A DNA stretch of 51,389 nucleotides from Chara braunii (Eukaryota; Streptophyta; Charophyceae; Charales; Characeae), in assembly GCA_003427395.1 (NCBI GenBank), contig BFEA01001085.1, positions 67,437 to 118,825 on the forward strand, read 5' to 3'. Under the pieces are notes generated by a model. It had not been told where the DNA came from. It searched no databases and saw nothing but the letters and a program-made list of their open reading frames with translations. Shown here piece after piece: positions 11,358 to 19,560 of this stretch (the first letter of the stretch is position 1; each line of letters starts with the position of its first letter). The translations under genes were made by a program, and so were the position numbers.

Positions 11358-12094
11358 CTAGAAACGCATCCCAAATGCCCGTACGCTCTCATCTTCATCT
11401 TGAGTCATCGTCTCAAGGTCCTTGATGGAGTACTTGTTATCCTCCAATTTGTAAAGCTCAACGAGGTTCTTCTTGTACGTACTCCGTTTCCCATCCTTCG
11501 GTCGAGCTTCCTTAACTTCCCTACCGAGACTTGGGTCCACATTAAATAGGAAGTTCTCTATAATCTCTTCCTCCGACCACTGACTCCGGCTGGCGTGAAG
11601 CTCTCACTTCTCGAGATATTTTGTAATGCGATAACCCCTAAAAGTAGGTGGCTCAAAGGCCTTGTGCGTAATAATATAGCGATCCTTGCTCTCGTAAGGG
11701 ACCGGATGCGACTCCCCTGTCTTGGGTCGAAGACTCGCCTGGGCGGCGCTCTGTCTCTATCTCTGCCCCTCCAATGGGAATCCCTAGAACTCTCTCGCCA
11801 TTCGTCTCTGTGCCTATCCGCCATAGTCTCCCTCCGGTCATACTCGGGGAAGCGTCGTCTCGTCGCTTCTCGTCGACCGCTCGAGGTTCCGGTCTTCAGT
11901 GCCTCCTGCGGCTCCGTCACGACCGGCTTGCCCATTACGTCGGGCTCTCCGTCATTGGTTTGGTCAGCCCATCTCAGCGGTGCGTCCCGCCTAATTCGTT
12001 CCTTCAGATCCCTCAGAGCTCGGTCGGGCGATGTCCTGTACTCCTCTCCTGTCTCTGCCGTGGTCGGTTGTGGCCCCATCGTGTCTGGTTCCAT
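11358..12094 (-). pseudogene. gag: Gag N-terminal part (matrix/capsid region), broken
   Basis: Starts MEPDTMGPQPTTAETGEEYR, followed by an Arg/Asp-rich region. Near 11,700 the frame shifts: the continuation reads YIITHKAFEPPTFRGYRITK, typical of a Ty3/gypsy capsid start, and runs into a TGA at 11604-11606. It then continues as SQWSEEEIIENFLFNVDPSL and DEDESVRAFGMRF to a TAG at 11358-11360. Continuous similarity of style across both stops shows one damaged gene rather than several small ones. The chosen start is the first Met after the 25-bp repeat region. Confidence 0.85.
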
Positions 12095-12137
12095 AGGCCA
12101 CCAGAAGACGCAGTTAGGAACTCTCGTCGGGTGTTAC

Positions 12138-12197
12138 AGCCCGGACCTATGACAGTTGCTGCAGCCCGGACCTGTGACAGAACTCACAGCCCGGACC
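12138..12197 (-). repeat. Three 25-bp-spaced copies of AGCCCGGACC upstream of gag
   Basis: AGCCCGGACC at 12138, 12163 and 12188 at exact 25-bp spacing, separated by related GACAG and CTCAC wording. A fourth copy is at 6214-6223, just inside the 3' LTR. The segment lies between the last accessory ORF and the gag start and has no coding signal. Confidence 0.8.
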
Positions 12198-12232
12198 AAT
12201 TTCCTTGTCACGGTCCACGCTCGTCACCAACC

Positions 12233-13177
12233 CTAGCTCTCGACTGCCCTGATCACTACCACCAGTACTCGGTTCCGGTCGCGGATCTCGTGCTGTCCTT
12301 CTACCCTAAGAATCCCTGTGTCTAGGTAAACCTCCCCTTCGGGATCGGCCAACAAGACCGCGCCTCTCCGAATCTGCAGTACTTCCATGACAGGATCTCT
12401 ATGCCTGCGGCAAATCGCAGTCCCAAGCCTAGCCAATGTCTCCTGATCAGCTCCCCTCAAGAGCCTCCGTGCGTCTATCTCCGTCCTCCTTGCTAGGTTT
12501 CCTAGCCCGTCCTGAAGCGGGTAGCCTGCCAAAGGTGGAAGCTCCCCTCCTACTGCCATCCAAAGTCGCTCGTCGTCCTTTCTAGCTCCCATTATCTTTC
12601 CAAGAGCTTTCAATCTCTATTTCGCCTCCTTCAACTCCCAGACGGCTATAAGGTCATTTGTCTAGCATCTAAGGTAAGTCAGTGTTATAACCACTCGTAA
12701 CCTCATCGCCGACAGCTCCAATATGTCATAGAATGTCTCAAAATCCTGTTCATCTCCACTATCTTTTATGGCCTCTAAAGTCTTTATCGACTCCTTCCAA
12801 TACCGATTGTGAGCAGCTAGCACCCTGAGTATTGCACCGTCTGTCACAACTCTCCCTAACTCTCCAACTTTCCTGGCTTCGCTTATCTTCAACTTCTCAG
12901 CCTCCCTGGTCGTCTCGTACCATGCCCTTATCCGAGGCCGCTCTTCGAAGGGTGTTACTTGGAGTACATATTTTTTCCTCCGCCCCCCTTCTATTCCAAT
13001 CCAAAGTCTTGTCCCCCTGGCCTCACGCAGCGCACGGCGGACACACTCTGCCTCCTCAACTATGCACAGTCTGCTATGGAGTTGGAGCTTTACGATCACT
13101 AACACCAATGGTCCGTCCAGTCTCCCTACCACATGCAATGAGTATCGATCCGTCGTGTGTAGTGCAGTCTCGCTCAT
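12233..13177 (-). pseudogene. Accessory ORF F, unknown protein with internal stops
   Basis: Not recognised. One frame of about 315 codons with TAG at 12662-12664 and another near 12617. It starts MSETALHTTDRYSLHVVGRL. The middle has a charged helical stretch (AWYETTREAEKLKISEARKV), and the end reads DPEGEVYLDTGILRVEGQHE. Its ATG overlaps the stop of ORF E as ATGA at 13174-13177. Conserved-looking sequence on both sides of the stops suggests one decayed gene. Its place, directly before gag on the same strand, suggests expression from the element's RNA. Confidence 0.55.
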
Positions 13178-13494
13178 GTCCTGTCACTACCTCCCTGCGT
13201 TACCTTGTCCTCCGTCGCCACGCCCTCTGCAGATCGCTCACTGGTTCCTTCGCGTGATACGCCTTTAGCCGTTACCCTCTTCAGAAAGTCTGATCTCCAC
13301 GCCTGGATAATCTCTCTTTCCTCCGTAAACGGACTCTCCAACTCTCTCGTCACGAGCTCAGCCCTACGCAACTTGTCCTCATTCTGGCACGACCAGATCT
13401 CCCTTAACTTGTTCCCCAACTTCTTTACCTGGTTCAAGAGTGACTTTTTAATGCGCTCTCTCACTCTTTCGACTGCCTCACTCTCCCCTTCCAT
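13174..13494 (-). CDS. Accessory ORF E, small charged helical protein
   Basis: Intact reading frame of 106 codons starting MEGESEAVERVRERIKKSLL. It is rich in Lys, Arg and Glu with likely coiled-coil or helical character (NQVKKLGNKLREIW, RRAELVTRELESPFTEER). The C-terminus is Ser/Thr/Gly-rich. An alternative start, MSWEKMKTEYGRGE at 13522, overlaps the stop of ORF D but needs a frameshift to join. No family recognised. Confidence 0.45.
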   Translation of the reverse strand: MEGESEAVERVRERIKKSLLNQVKKLGNKLREIWSCQNEDKLRRAELVTRELESPFTEEREIIQAWRSDFLKRVTAKGVSREGTSERSAEGVATEDKVTQGGSDRT

Positions 13495-13518
13495 ACTCAG
13501 TCTTCATTTTTTCCCAGC

Positions 13519-13806
13519 TCATCCTCTCACCCTTGCTCTAGCCTCCGCTACCGTCTCGTCGTGGAAGTGCTCCGCACACATATAGCCATGTGAACATATC
13601 ATCACCTCATAGGAAATCGAGGTGTGGAAGGTCATCCGCGCCAGTACATCAGCTCTATGCTCGTGGATCAAATCTTTGGCTCGTTGTCGGCACTCCCTCG
13701 CCGTCAAGTCCTCTTCTACGTACGCTCGGAGAAGTATCGTCACAGTGTACCCTGTGCTTACCAGTTGCTCTCCTACACGCATCACTGTGGCCGTCCTCCC
13801 CGGCAT
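13519..13806 (-). CDS. Accessory ORF D, small unknown protein
   Basis: Intact 95-codon frame beginning MPGRTATVMRVGEQLVSTGY, containing ILLRAYVEEDLTARECRQRA and a His/Cys-rich part (ICSHGYMCAEHFHDE). The ATG follows the TAG that ends ORF C by three bases, in the same frame. It could be either a separate protein or the detached end of a longer C product. No family recognised. Confidence 0.4.
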   Translation of the reverse strand: MPGRTATVMRVGEQLVSTGYTVTILLRAYVEEDLTARECRQRAKDLIHEHRADVLARMTFHTSISYEVMICSHGYMCAEHFHDETVAEARARVRG

Positions 13807-13809
13807 TCC

Positions 13810-14563
13810 CTAAGCTGCAGCCTCGAAGAGGAACCTCACATCCTCTAGCCCCACGTAATCGATCTCCGCTCGTCTCCTGCAGTACCTAATCAGATCGACT
13901 GGCCTCATACAGTTCACCCAGCTAGTAACGTCTGATGTCGTCAAGCGTCTCTCTACTGGGTGGCCCCCACCTCACACAAATGGCGTAGTATACTTCCCTA
14001 AAATGGGGCGCTAAGCCATCCCAGAGCGCGTAAAGTGTGTGGTCCACTGCTCTACTCAAACGTTCTATACTCCCATAGGTCTGCCCTATCACGAAGGCAG
14101 GAAGTCCGAATCGCCAATCCTCTCTTGGNTGGAGGGTCGGATGCGGAGGACCGTACACCAACCGGCTCCAACGCGTCCTCCCTCCAGAGAGTCTCGCCAG
14201 TTGCTGACTAACGATCACTCTGGCCAACGACTCGCTTCTCCACCAAGCCCTGCTTGCCCCTGCAAGCGTCAGTCCTATTTCTGAATCATGTGTCCTATCC
14301 GCTATCAGATGTCCGACCCCTTCTAGGTCATGAGTCCTCTCGGGTCGTTCATCTCTTAGTATCACTGTCCAAAGGAAGAGTCCCTCTGCGAGCCACGTTC
14401 CCAGGTATCGTATCGGAACATGCCCTGTTCCCTCTAACGCCACGGGAAGAGGAATGTCGTATCTAACCGCCGTCTCACTGGGTCCCACAAGCTTCCTCAC
14501 ACTATACGATTCAGACTCTCGTGAGAGAACATAAGCTAACCAGGCTATTAAGTCACTCCTCAT
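13810..14563 (-). pseudogene. Accessory ORF C, third member of the repeated domain
   Basis: A 213-codon frame from 14563 to 13922, then a shifted frame reading CMRPVDLIRYCRRRAEIDYV to a TAG at 13810-13812. It shares with ORFs A and B the pattern LFLWTVIL, then LEGVGHLI, then FGLPAFVIGQTYGSIERLSR, then YYAICVRWGPPSRETLDDIR. It lacks the acidic Trp-rich tail of A and B. One undetermined base lies near 14130. Function unknown; membership in the same family is judged by eye. Confidence 0.5.
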
Positions 14564-14635
14564 CTCCCCTTCGACTCTCGATCAGCATCACTCTACTCCC
14601 TCCGAGACACCCTATCTCTCGACGTCGCTAACTCC

Positions 14636-14872
14636 TCAGACAACTTTCCCACTCAGGTCCAGTATGGTCGAGTAGGTGCTGTGCGCTCTCNCGTCTGCTC
14701 CATGGAAGTAGATAGTGAACTCGATGTACCTCTGGCTTCTCCGTATCTCCAGGGCATGTTCCATCATGAGCCTGATCTGTCGCTCAACAATCTCTAACGC
14801 CTCTCCTTCCCAGCCACCCGTCCTATCTTGTCGCAGGGAAAGAGTCACCCTCAGTATATCCCGGTCTGCCAT
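14636..14872 (-). CDS. Small ORF between accessory ORFs B and C
   Basis: 78 codons beginning MADRDILRVTLSLRQDRTGG, with an amphipathic middle (EIVERQIRLMMEHALEIRRS) and IEFTIYFHGAD. The IYFHG motif also occurs in ORF B (ATIYFHGIVHDHW), so it may be a detached fragment of the same domain. One undetermined base affects one codon. Confidence 0.35.
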   Translation of the reverse strand: MADRDILRVTLSLRQDRTGGWEGEALEIVERQIRLMMEHALEIRRSQRYIEFTIYFHGADXRAHSTYSTILDLSGKVV

Positions 14873-15004
14873 CCTTCCNACTACTCCCTTCTCTAACCCT
14901 CACTCGGATATGTCCTGCCTCTAGTCGTCCCATGCATCTGACATATCCTCGTTTGTATCCTCGTCTATGCTCTGCCCCTATGGTATGTCCTCTTGTCCCT
15001 CGGC

Positions 15005-16033
15005 CTAAAGGAGATGACCCCAACCGTCCTCTTGCGGCGCCTCTCCACCTACCTGCTCTTGTCGCTCACCCCGCGCCAGATCTCCCCAGTCCTCGTCCTG
15101 GTCGCCCCAAGGGTCTATGTCATCGAAGTCCTCCCAATCCCGATCCTCGGCTTACCACGCAAGACTGCCAGCCTCTGGATATACCTGTTGGTAATACTCC
15201 TCAACCTCCCCGGTCGAGATGAGATGGTCCGGCCTCTCCTCACGAGTCTCAGCTAGCAGCTGTCCCACACCAGCTAAATGATCAGTTGGCCTCCGAGCCT
15301 CTCTCTCTAGCGTCGTCCAGAAGGCTAAGGGCTGGTACAGAGAATACAGGTTTGGGCTCCCAGTAGGTACAATGACCCGCAGGAACTCAATCAATTGGAG
15401 CCCTCGCTCGCCGACAAGCGGCTCCGCTACAGACTGCGCATACAGCACCCAGTCCCTGTCAGCGTACCCTCGGCAAAGGCCTTCCAAGTCAAGAGCCGCA
15501 AAGTAGATCTCACCAAGACGTCTAAGTCCCCAAAGCTCCTCCGCCACGAAGCACGGAAGTGTCACACGCAGTCGACGACTAGGATATGGGAAGTGTCCTC
15601 CAATCCTCAAGGTCGTCGTCACTCCCCGAACACCCCCATGCAGCCGCTCTACCTCGTCCCGCACGGAGTCTGCTCAGGCCAGTAAAATCCTCTTCGCGCT
15701 CTGCTCCTCTCGCCAATGATCGTGAACGATGCCGTGAAAATAGATTGTGGCTAGCACCTCCCGTGAGTAGTAAATGTGGCCCACTACCTCTATGCTAGTC
15801 GTAGCTGGTCGTCGCCACCTCAGACTGTCTAGGTCAAACGTCTCGATGACATACGTCCACAAGTGTACGTATGGGCCCAACACCGTCGATGACCATTGAC
15901 TCTCTATCGCATCCGCGGAAACCCCTCTGGGCGGCAGATCCAGCGCCACCTTGCCTGGCGCTACTGTCTCTGGAGGTCTAGGCCATCTAGCGTCGTCAAT
16001 CTGAAGCTCCACTCCATTGGCCTGCTCTATCAT
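15005..16033 (-). pseudogene. Accessory ORF B, repeated-domain protein with acidic tail
   Basis: One frame of about 343 codons with two in-frame stops, TGA at 15674-15676 and TAA at 15152-15154, ending at a TAG at 15005-15007. It starts MIEQANGVELQIDDARWPRP. Key segments: YVHLWTYVIE, VVGHIYYSREVLATIYFHG, LRVTLPCFVAEELWGLRRLG, LVGERGLQLIEFLRVI, GVGQLLAETREE and EVEEYYQQVYPEAG, then an acidic tail with DRDWEDFDDIDPWGDQDEDW. Each segment has a counterpart in ORF A in the same order. No enzyme motif or membrane segment is recognised. Confidence 0.6.
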
Positions 16034-16101
16034 CGATCAGCTCTCGCTGATATCAGTAGCTAAGCTCACTCAACCGTCGCTCTAATGTGCTCCTCCGCCT
16101 C

Positions 16102-17108
16102 CTACGCCCGGACGGCTACTCCTATCCTGGGGAAGTGGGCGTCCGTAACGTCGATCTCCTCCTCGTCAACCTCACTCTCTGGGTCGACCCAGTCTGGCTC
16201 CCAAGCATCCTCGTCGTCCTCTCGCTCCCAACCCTCGTCGTCAAACTCGTCCTCGACGCGGTATGGTGCCTGTCCTATAGCCTGGTAGTACTCCGCCAAC
16301 TGATGGCCGTATATCAGAGGTCGCGCGACGTCTTCACTCCACGAGCCCCCCCAGTCGTCTGAGAAGAGCTGCCCGATGCAGGTCACGTACTCAGGGTCGG
16401 CTCGGAGCTCACGGTCTAGCCAATCCCAAACGCACGGAGACTGGGGCCACTCGTCGTCTATCGAACGGATCAGTTCTATAAGCTGAACCCTCTCGTCACC
16501 CCAACGAGGCCCACCGGTCGCGAGCGAATAATAGATGTAGTCGAGGTCGACAGGCCTTCTCGCCAGGATCTTGAGATCCTGGTAGGCTAGCTATGTCTCG
16601 ACCACTCCACCAATACCTCCAAAGACACTCTCTACTACGAACGTCGGAACTATCGCCCGCAGACTCCTAACGCTGTACGGGAAAAACTCATCCCGTGCTT
16701 TTACGAGCTCGCCCGTGATATCAAGAGGAGGGCGTCCGTGAAATAGGGTCAACGGGTCGCTCGAGTCCTCCGTTCGGAAGGTAGCTACCTCGTCCCTCAG
16801 GTAGCGTAACGCCCTGCTAACCGCGCCACTAGTCCCGGTCGTCGCGAGGCTCAGCACGGCCTCTGTAACCGCGCCCGGTCCTAAGTACAAGTAGGCCCTT
16901 ACTACGCCCACTCCTTGCCCAGGTTGTGCGTCCAAAGCCACACGTCCTCGGACAGGATTATGGACCTCCACGCAAACTGGTCGTCAACGTGTCGAACGCT
17001 GCGCCCGGGGATCATGAGCTCCACCAGATCCCCTTGTATGAGTTCAGGAGGCACCAAGTCCCAGTCGATGGTGGCCTCATAGACCTCTACTTGCGCTTGC
17101 GGCCACAT
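16102..17108 (-). pseudogene. Accessory ORF A, repeated-domain protein with acidic tail
   Basis: About 335 codons in two frames. It starts MWPQAQVEVYEATIDWDLVP, reaches DVWLWTHNLGKEW, shifts frame near 16915, and continues VVRAYLYLGPGAVTEAVLSL. After a TAG at 16591-16593 the same frame goes on LAYQDLKILARRPVDLDYIY, RWGDERVQLIELIRSI, CIGQLFSDDWG and QLAEYYQAIGQAP. The acidic tail contains DDEGWEREDDEDAWEPDW. It is the first ORF after the leader. The order of motifs and the tail match ORF B, so the two arose by tandem duplication. Unknown function. Confidence 0.6.
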
Positions 17109-17784
17109 CCAACTGGCTACTAGAGAGAACGTACCGAGAGAGATGGGTAGAGAAGAGAAAGGATGGTAGAAGAAGGCTTGTAGAATCTAAGAAAATTTCG
17201 GCAGCGCTTCGCCTCCCTTCGTTGGGAGCCCCGATATCACGCTGTCAATCTATCTATTAACTATCCAAGGGTCCCCTATGGTGCTACAGGGCGGAGTCCC
17301 GACTCTAAACAAGGCAACAGGCCTTATAGTCGAGTTCCCTCGAATAGAAGGCATGTGCCCTGTTCGAGGGAACGCCGCCTCCGACTACTCCGGTCACCCC
17401 TCAAGAGTACAAATGTCTTCCCTTACCTTAGAAACAGAATCAGAAGGCCCTCACCTTCTTTCGCCATCTTTCTAAGTCATTTTAATATTTTTAGAAAATT
17501 TTAATAAATTTCAATAAATAAAAATTACTTTTATCTTCTAGAAACCCACTGGCCCTCGACCACTGCCTAGAGGCATGCAAAGCTTCCCCTAAAGAGTAGC
17601 GCGGCAAATGGGTTTCGCTCTCCGCCAATATTTTTCTGTATTTAACTGTATTTAATTTACAATAATTACATTCACATCAGATACACCCTCTTTCTTATTT
17701 TACATATACTTATATCCTTTGTGCATGTCTTTAGGCAAAATCGCTCGACCTCAAGAGGTCCCCGAACATTTTGGCAGCACTTCA

Positions 17785-17804
17785 CCTCCCCCCGTGGGGA
17801 TGGG
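17785..17804 (-). other. Leader hairpin motif, copy 1
   Basis: CCTCCCCCCGTGGGGATGGG. In RNA sense it gives UCCCC-ACGG-GGGGA, a 5-bp stem with a 4-base loop. Confidence 0.55.
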
Positions 17805-17970
17805 AAGTGGCCGAAGGCCTCAAAATAGCCGTCGAAGGAATATAGCAAAAGAAGAAAAAAAATCAAAAGAAAATATTAATTTTCAACAAATTTTTGAGTA
17901 TTTTCTCTAATTATTTCCTAATTAATTCGAAATATTTTACAAATTTTCTAGAAAATTACCCAGTATTTCC

Positions 17971-17990
17971 CCTCCCCCCGTGGGGATGGG
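17971..17990 (-). other. Leader hairpin motif, copy 2
   Basis: The same 20 bases as copy 1, 186 bp away, in otherwise AT-rich sequence. Both are inside the untranslated leader. Confidence 0.55.
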
Positions 17991-18198
17991 GTTCGGCTTT
18001 CGCCCCTAGCTCAACAACCCGAAAGCAAAGACGTCAGAATTTAAAAATAAATTAAAATAAAATTTAATTATTTTTCTTTTTTCGTTATTTTTAATATTTT
18101 CCTTAATTTAATTTTTCAAAAACGAAAAAGCCGAAGAATTAAAAAGGCAAAATATTCTCTGTTTATTACCCTTCCTCTCCGAGGTTGTTATCCGCCCC

Positions 18199-18262
18199 AA
18201 ACCCTAAATAAGACTTTCCCTAATTAGGGTTTTCCTTAATTAGGGTTTATCTACTAGGGTTT
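18199..18262. promoter_or_regulatory. Telobox cluster
   Basis: AAACCCTAA at 18199-18207, TTAGGGTTTT near 18225, TTAGGGTTTA near 18240 and AGGGTTTT near 18255. Teloboxes are known plant promoter elements and match the plant telomere repeat TTTAGGG. Their position in the leader, downstream of the 5' LTR, is unexplained. Confidence 0.5.
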
Positions 18263-18433
18263 TCGGGGCTTCGCGCGCAACGGCACGCTCTCTTCCAAAA
18301 CTCGTTCAGTCCCAAAATTTTCCCGTCAACCTCACTCAAAATTTGCAAAATCTTTGATGGAACACTTTTTCTTAATCCCTTTTATGGTATTTTACACGAA
18401 TTTTTAAAAGAAATTAAATATTTAATTCTCGTT

Positions 18434-18552
18434 NNNNNNNNNNNNNNNNNNNNNNNNNNNNNNNNNNNNNNNNNNNNNNNNNNNNNNNNNNNNNNNNNNN
18501 NNNNNNNNNNNNNNNNNNNNNNNNNNNNNNNNNNNNNNNNNNNNNNNNNNNN
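18434..18552. other. Assembly gap (119 N)
   Basis: Undetermined bases inside the retroelement leader. The true length is unknown. Confidence 0.99.
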
Positions 18553-18838
18553 CCTCCGTTTGCCCCGTCCAAGGTATCAAAACGACGGGAAGAATAAACT
18601 GAGCAAGTTTGGTACAGGAGTTATCTCCAGAGAATGTACCAATTTCCCACAAAAATTAAAAAAAAGAAAACTGGAAATTCCGGATTTGGAGATAATTTGA
18701 AAAAACTAAAAATAAAAATTCATAAAAATTTTAAAAAATCGACTGATCAAACTATTTAAGCTAACTATCACCTGGCCAATTAGCTAGGGCACCCCCGTTT
18801 GATTGGGGAAGGTCGCGGCCTTGGGGGTGCAGTTCCCC

Positions 18839-18856
18839 TCTCCGGCAACGGCGCCA
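18839..18856 (-). other. Primer-binding site, tRNA-Asp type
   Basis: Minus strand TGGCGCCGTTGCCGGAGA, four bases from the LTR end. It is complementary, with one mismatch, to the 3' end of plant tRNA-Asp(GTC) including CCA. It primes minus-strand cDNA synthesis. Its position identifies the right LTR as 5' and agrees with the minus-strand coding direction. Confidence 0.9.
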
Positions 18857-19339
18857 AAGTTGTGAGGGAGAGGCATCTGCAGTTCGCTGAAGCCAGGGGC
18901 TACGACGCCTGTCACTCGCCGCGCCCGCTTCCGAGGTCTTCAGCGACCAGCAGGGTTGAGGGTTCTCTACTACCAGTCAAACCCCCTCTCCACAGTGCTA
19001 CGAGTACCAGCACCCTGTGGTCAGAATTCCACTCGCTTTCACAATAATCTGCAACATTTCAAAATAACAAATATTGCTTCATTTACAGTTCACAGCAAAA
19101 GTAATGACAATTCACACAATGCTCTTCTCGTTGCGAATACCAACGGTGTCGCTGAATTAAGCACAACACTAATCCTTCCGAACAACAAGAGCGTTGTTTC
19201 CGTCGGACGAGGCTCAGTTAACTATGGTCACTTCAACCAGCGACGGACCAGACTAGGCTTGGACTGTTGAGGATCACGAAGATGACAGCAAACAGGATAA
19301 GACTAGACTGTACCTGCGAATGAATAGGTAGAGTTCACT

Positions 19340-19560
19340 CAGTCCCCCCCCCCTTTTTTTCTGTGCTTCTTCCGTTACTTCTTCCCTTCTTGTTGTTCTC
19401 TTCTTCTCTTCTCATCACTGTTTCTCTCCTCTCGCTGCACGCACTTACGCTTTCTCTCTTCCACTCTTTTCCTTCTTCACTCGTTGTTCTCTCTCTCCCT
19501 GTTCTTTCCGTTCTCACTCTCTGCTCTCCCTCTTCTTGTGTGTACTCCCCCTGCGTCGCG
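19340..19560 (+). repeat. Pyrimidine-rich tract in 5' LTR
   Basis: Counterpart of 2095-2290: C/T-rich plus strand with a C9 and T7 run at its start. No coding content. Confidence 0.8.

Larger units (their letters stand above)
17109..18838 (-). other. Element leader between PBS and first ORF
   Basis: About 1.7 kb without credible ORFs, very AT-rich from 17480 to 18760. It contains two copies of a CCCC/GGGG hairpin motif, a looser third version near 17200, and a telobox cluster. It is interrupted by 119 undetermined bases. RNA packaging or dimerisation signals would be expected in this position in retroelements; none is proven. Confidence 0.7.

Noticed and set aside
14823-15023. Basic 66-codon frame overlapping the start of the small ORF at 14872
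   Set aside because: No Met start at its beginning and composition follows the neighbouring frame; it may be a frameshifted tail of ORF B but cannot be supported.
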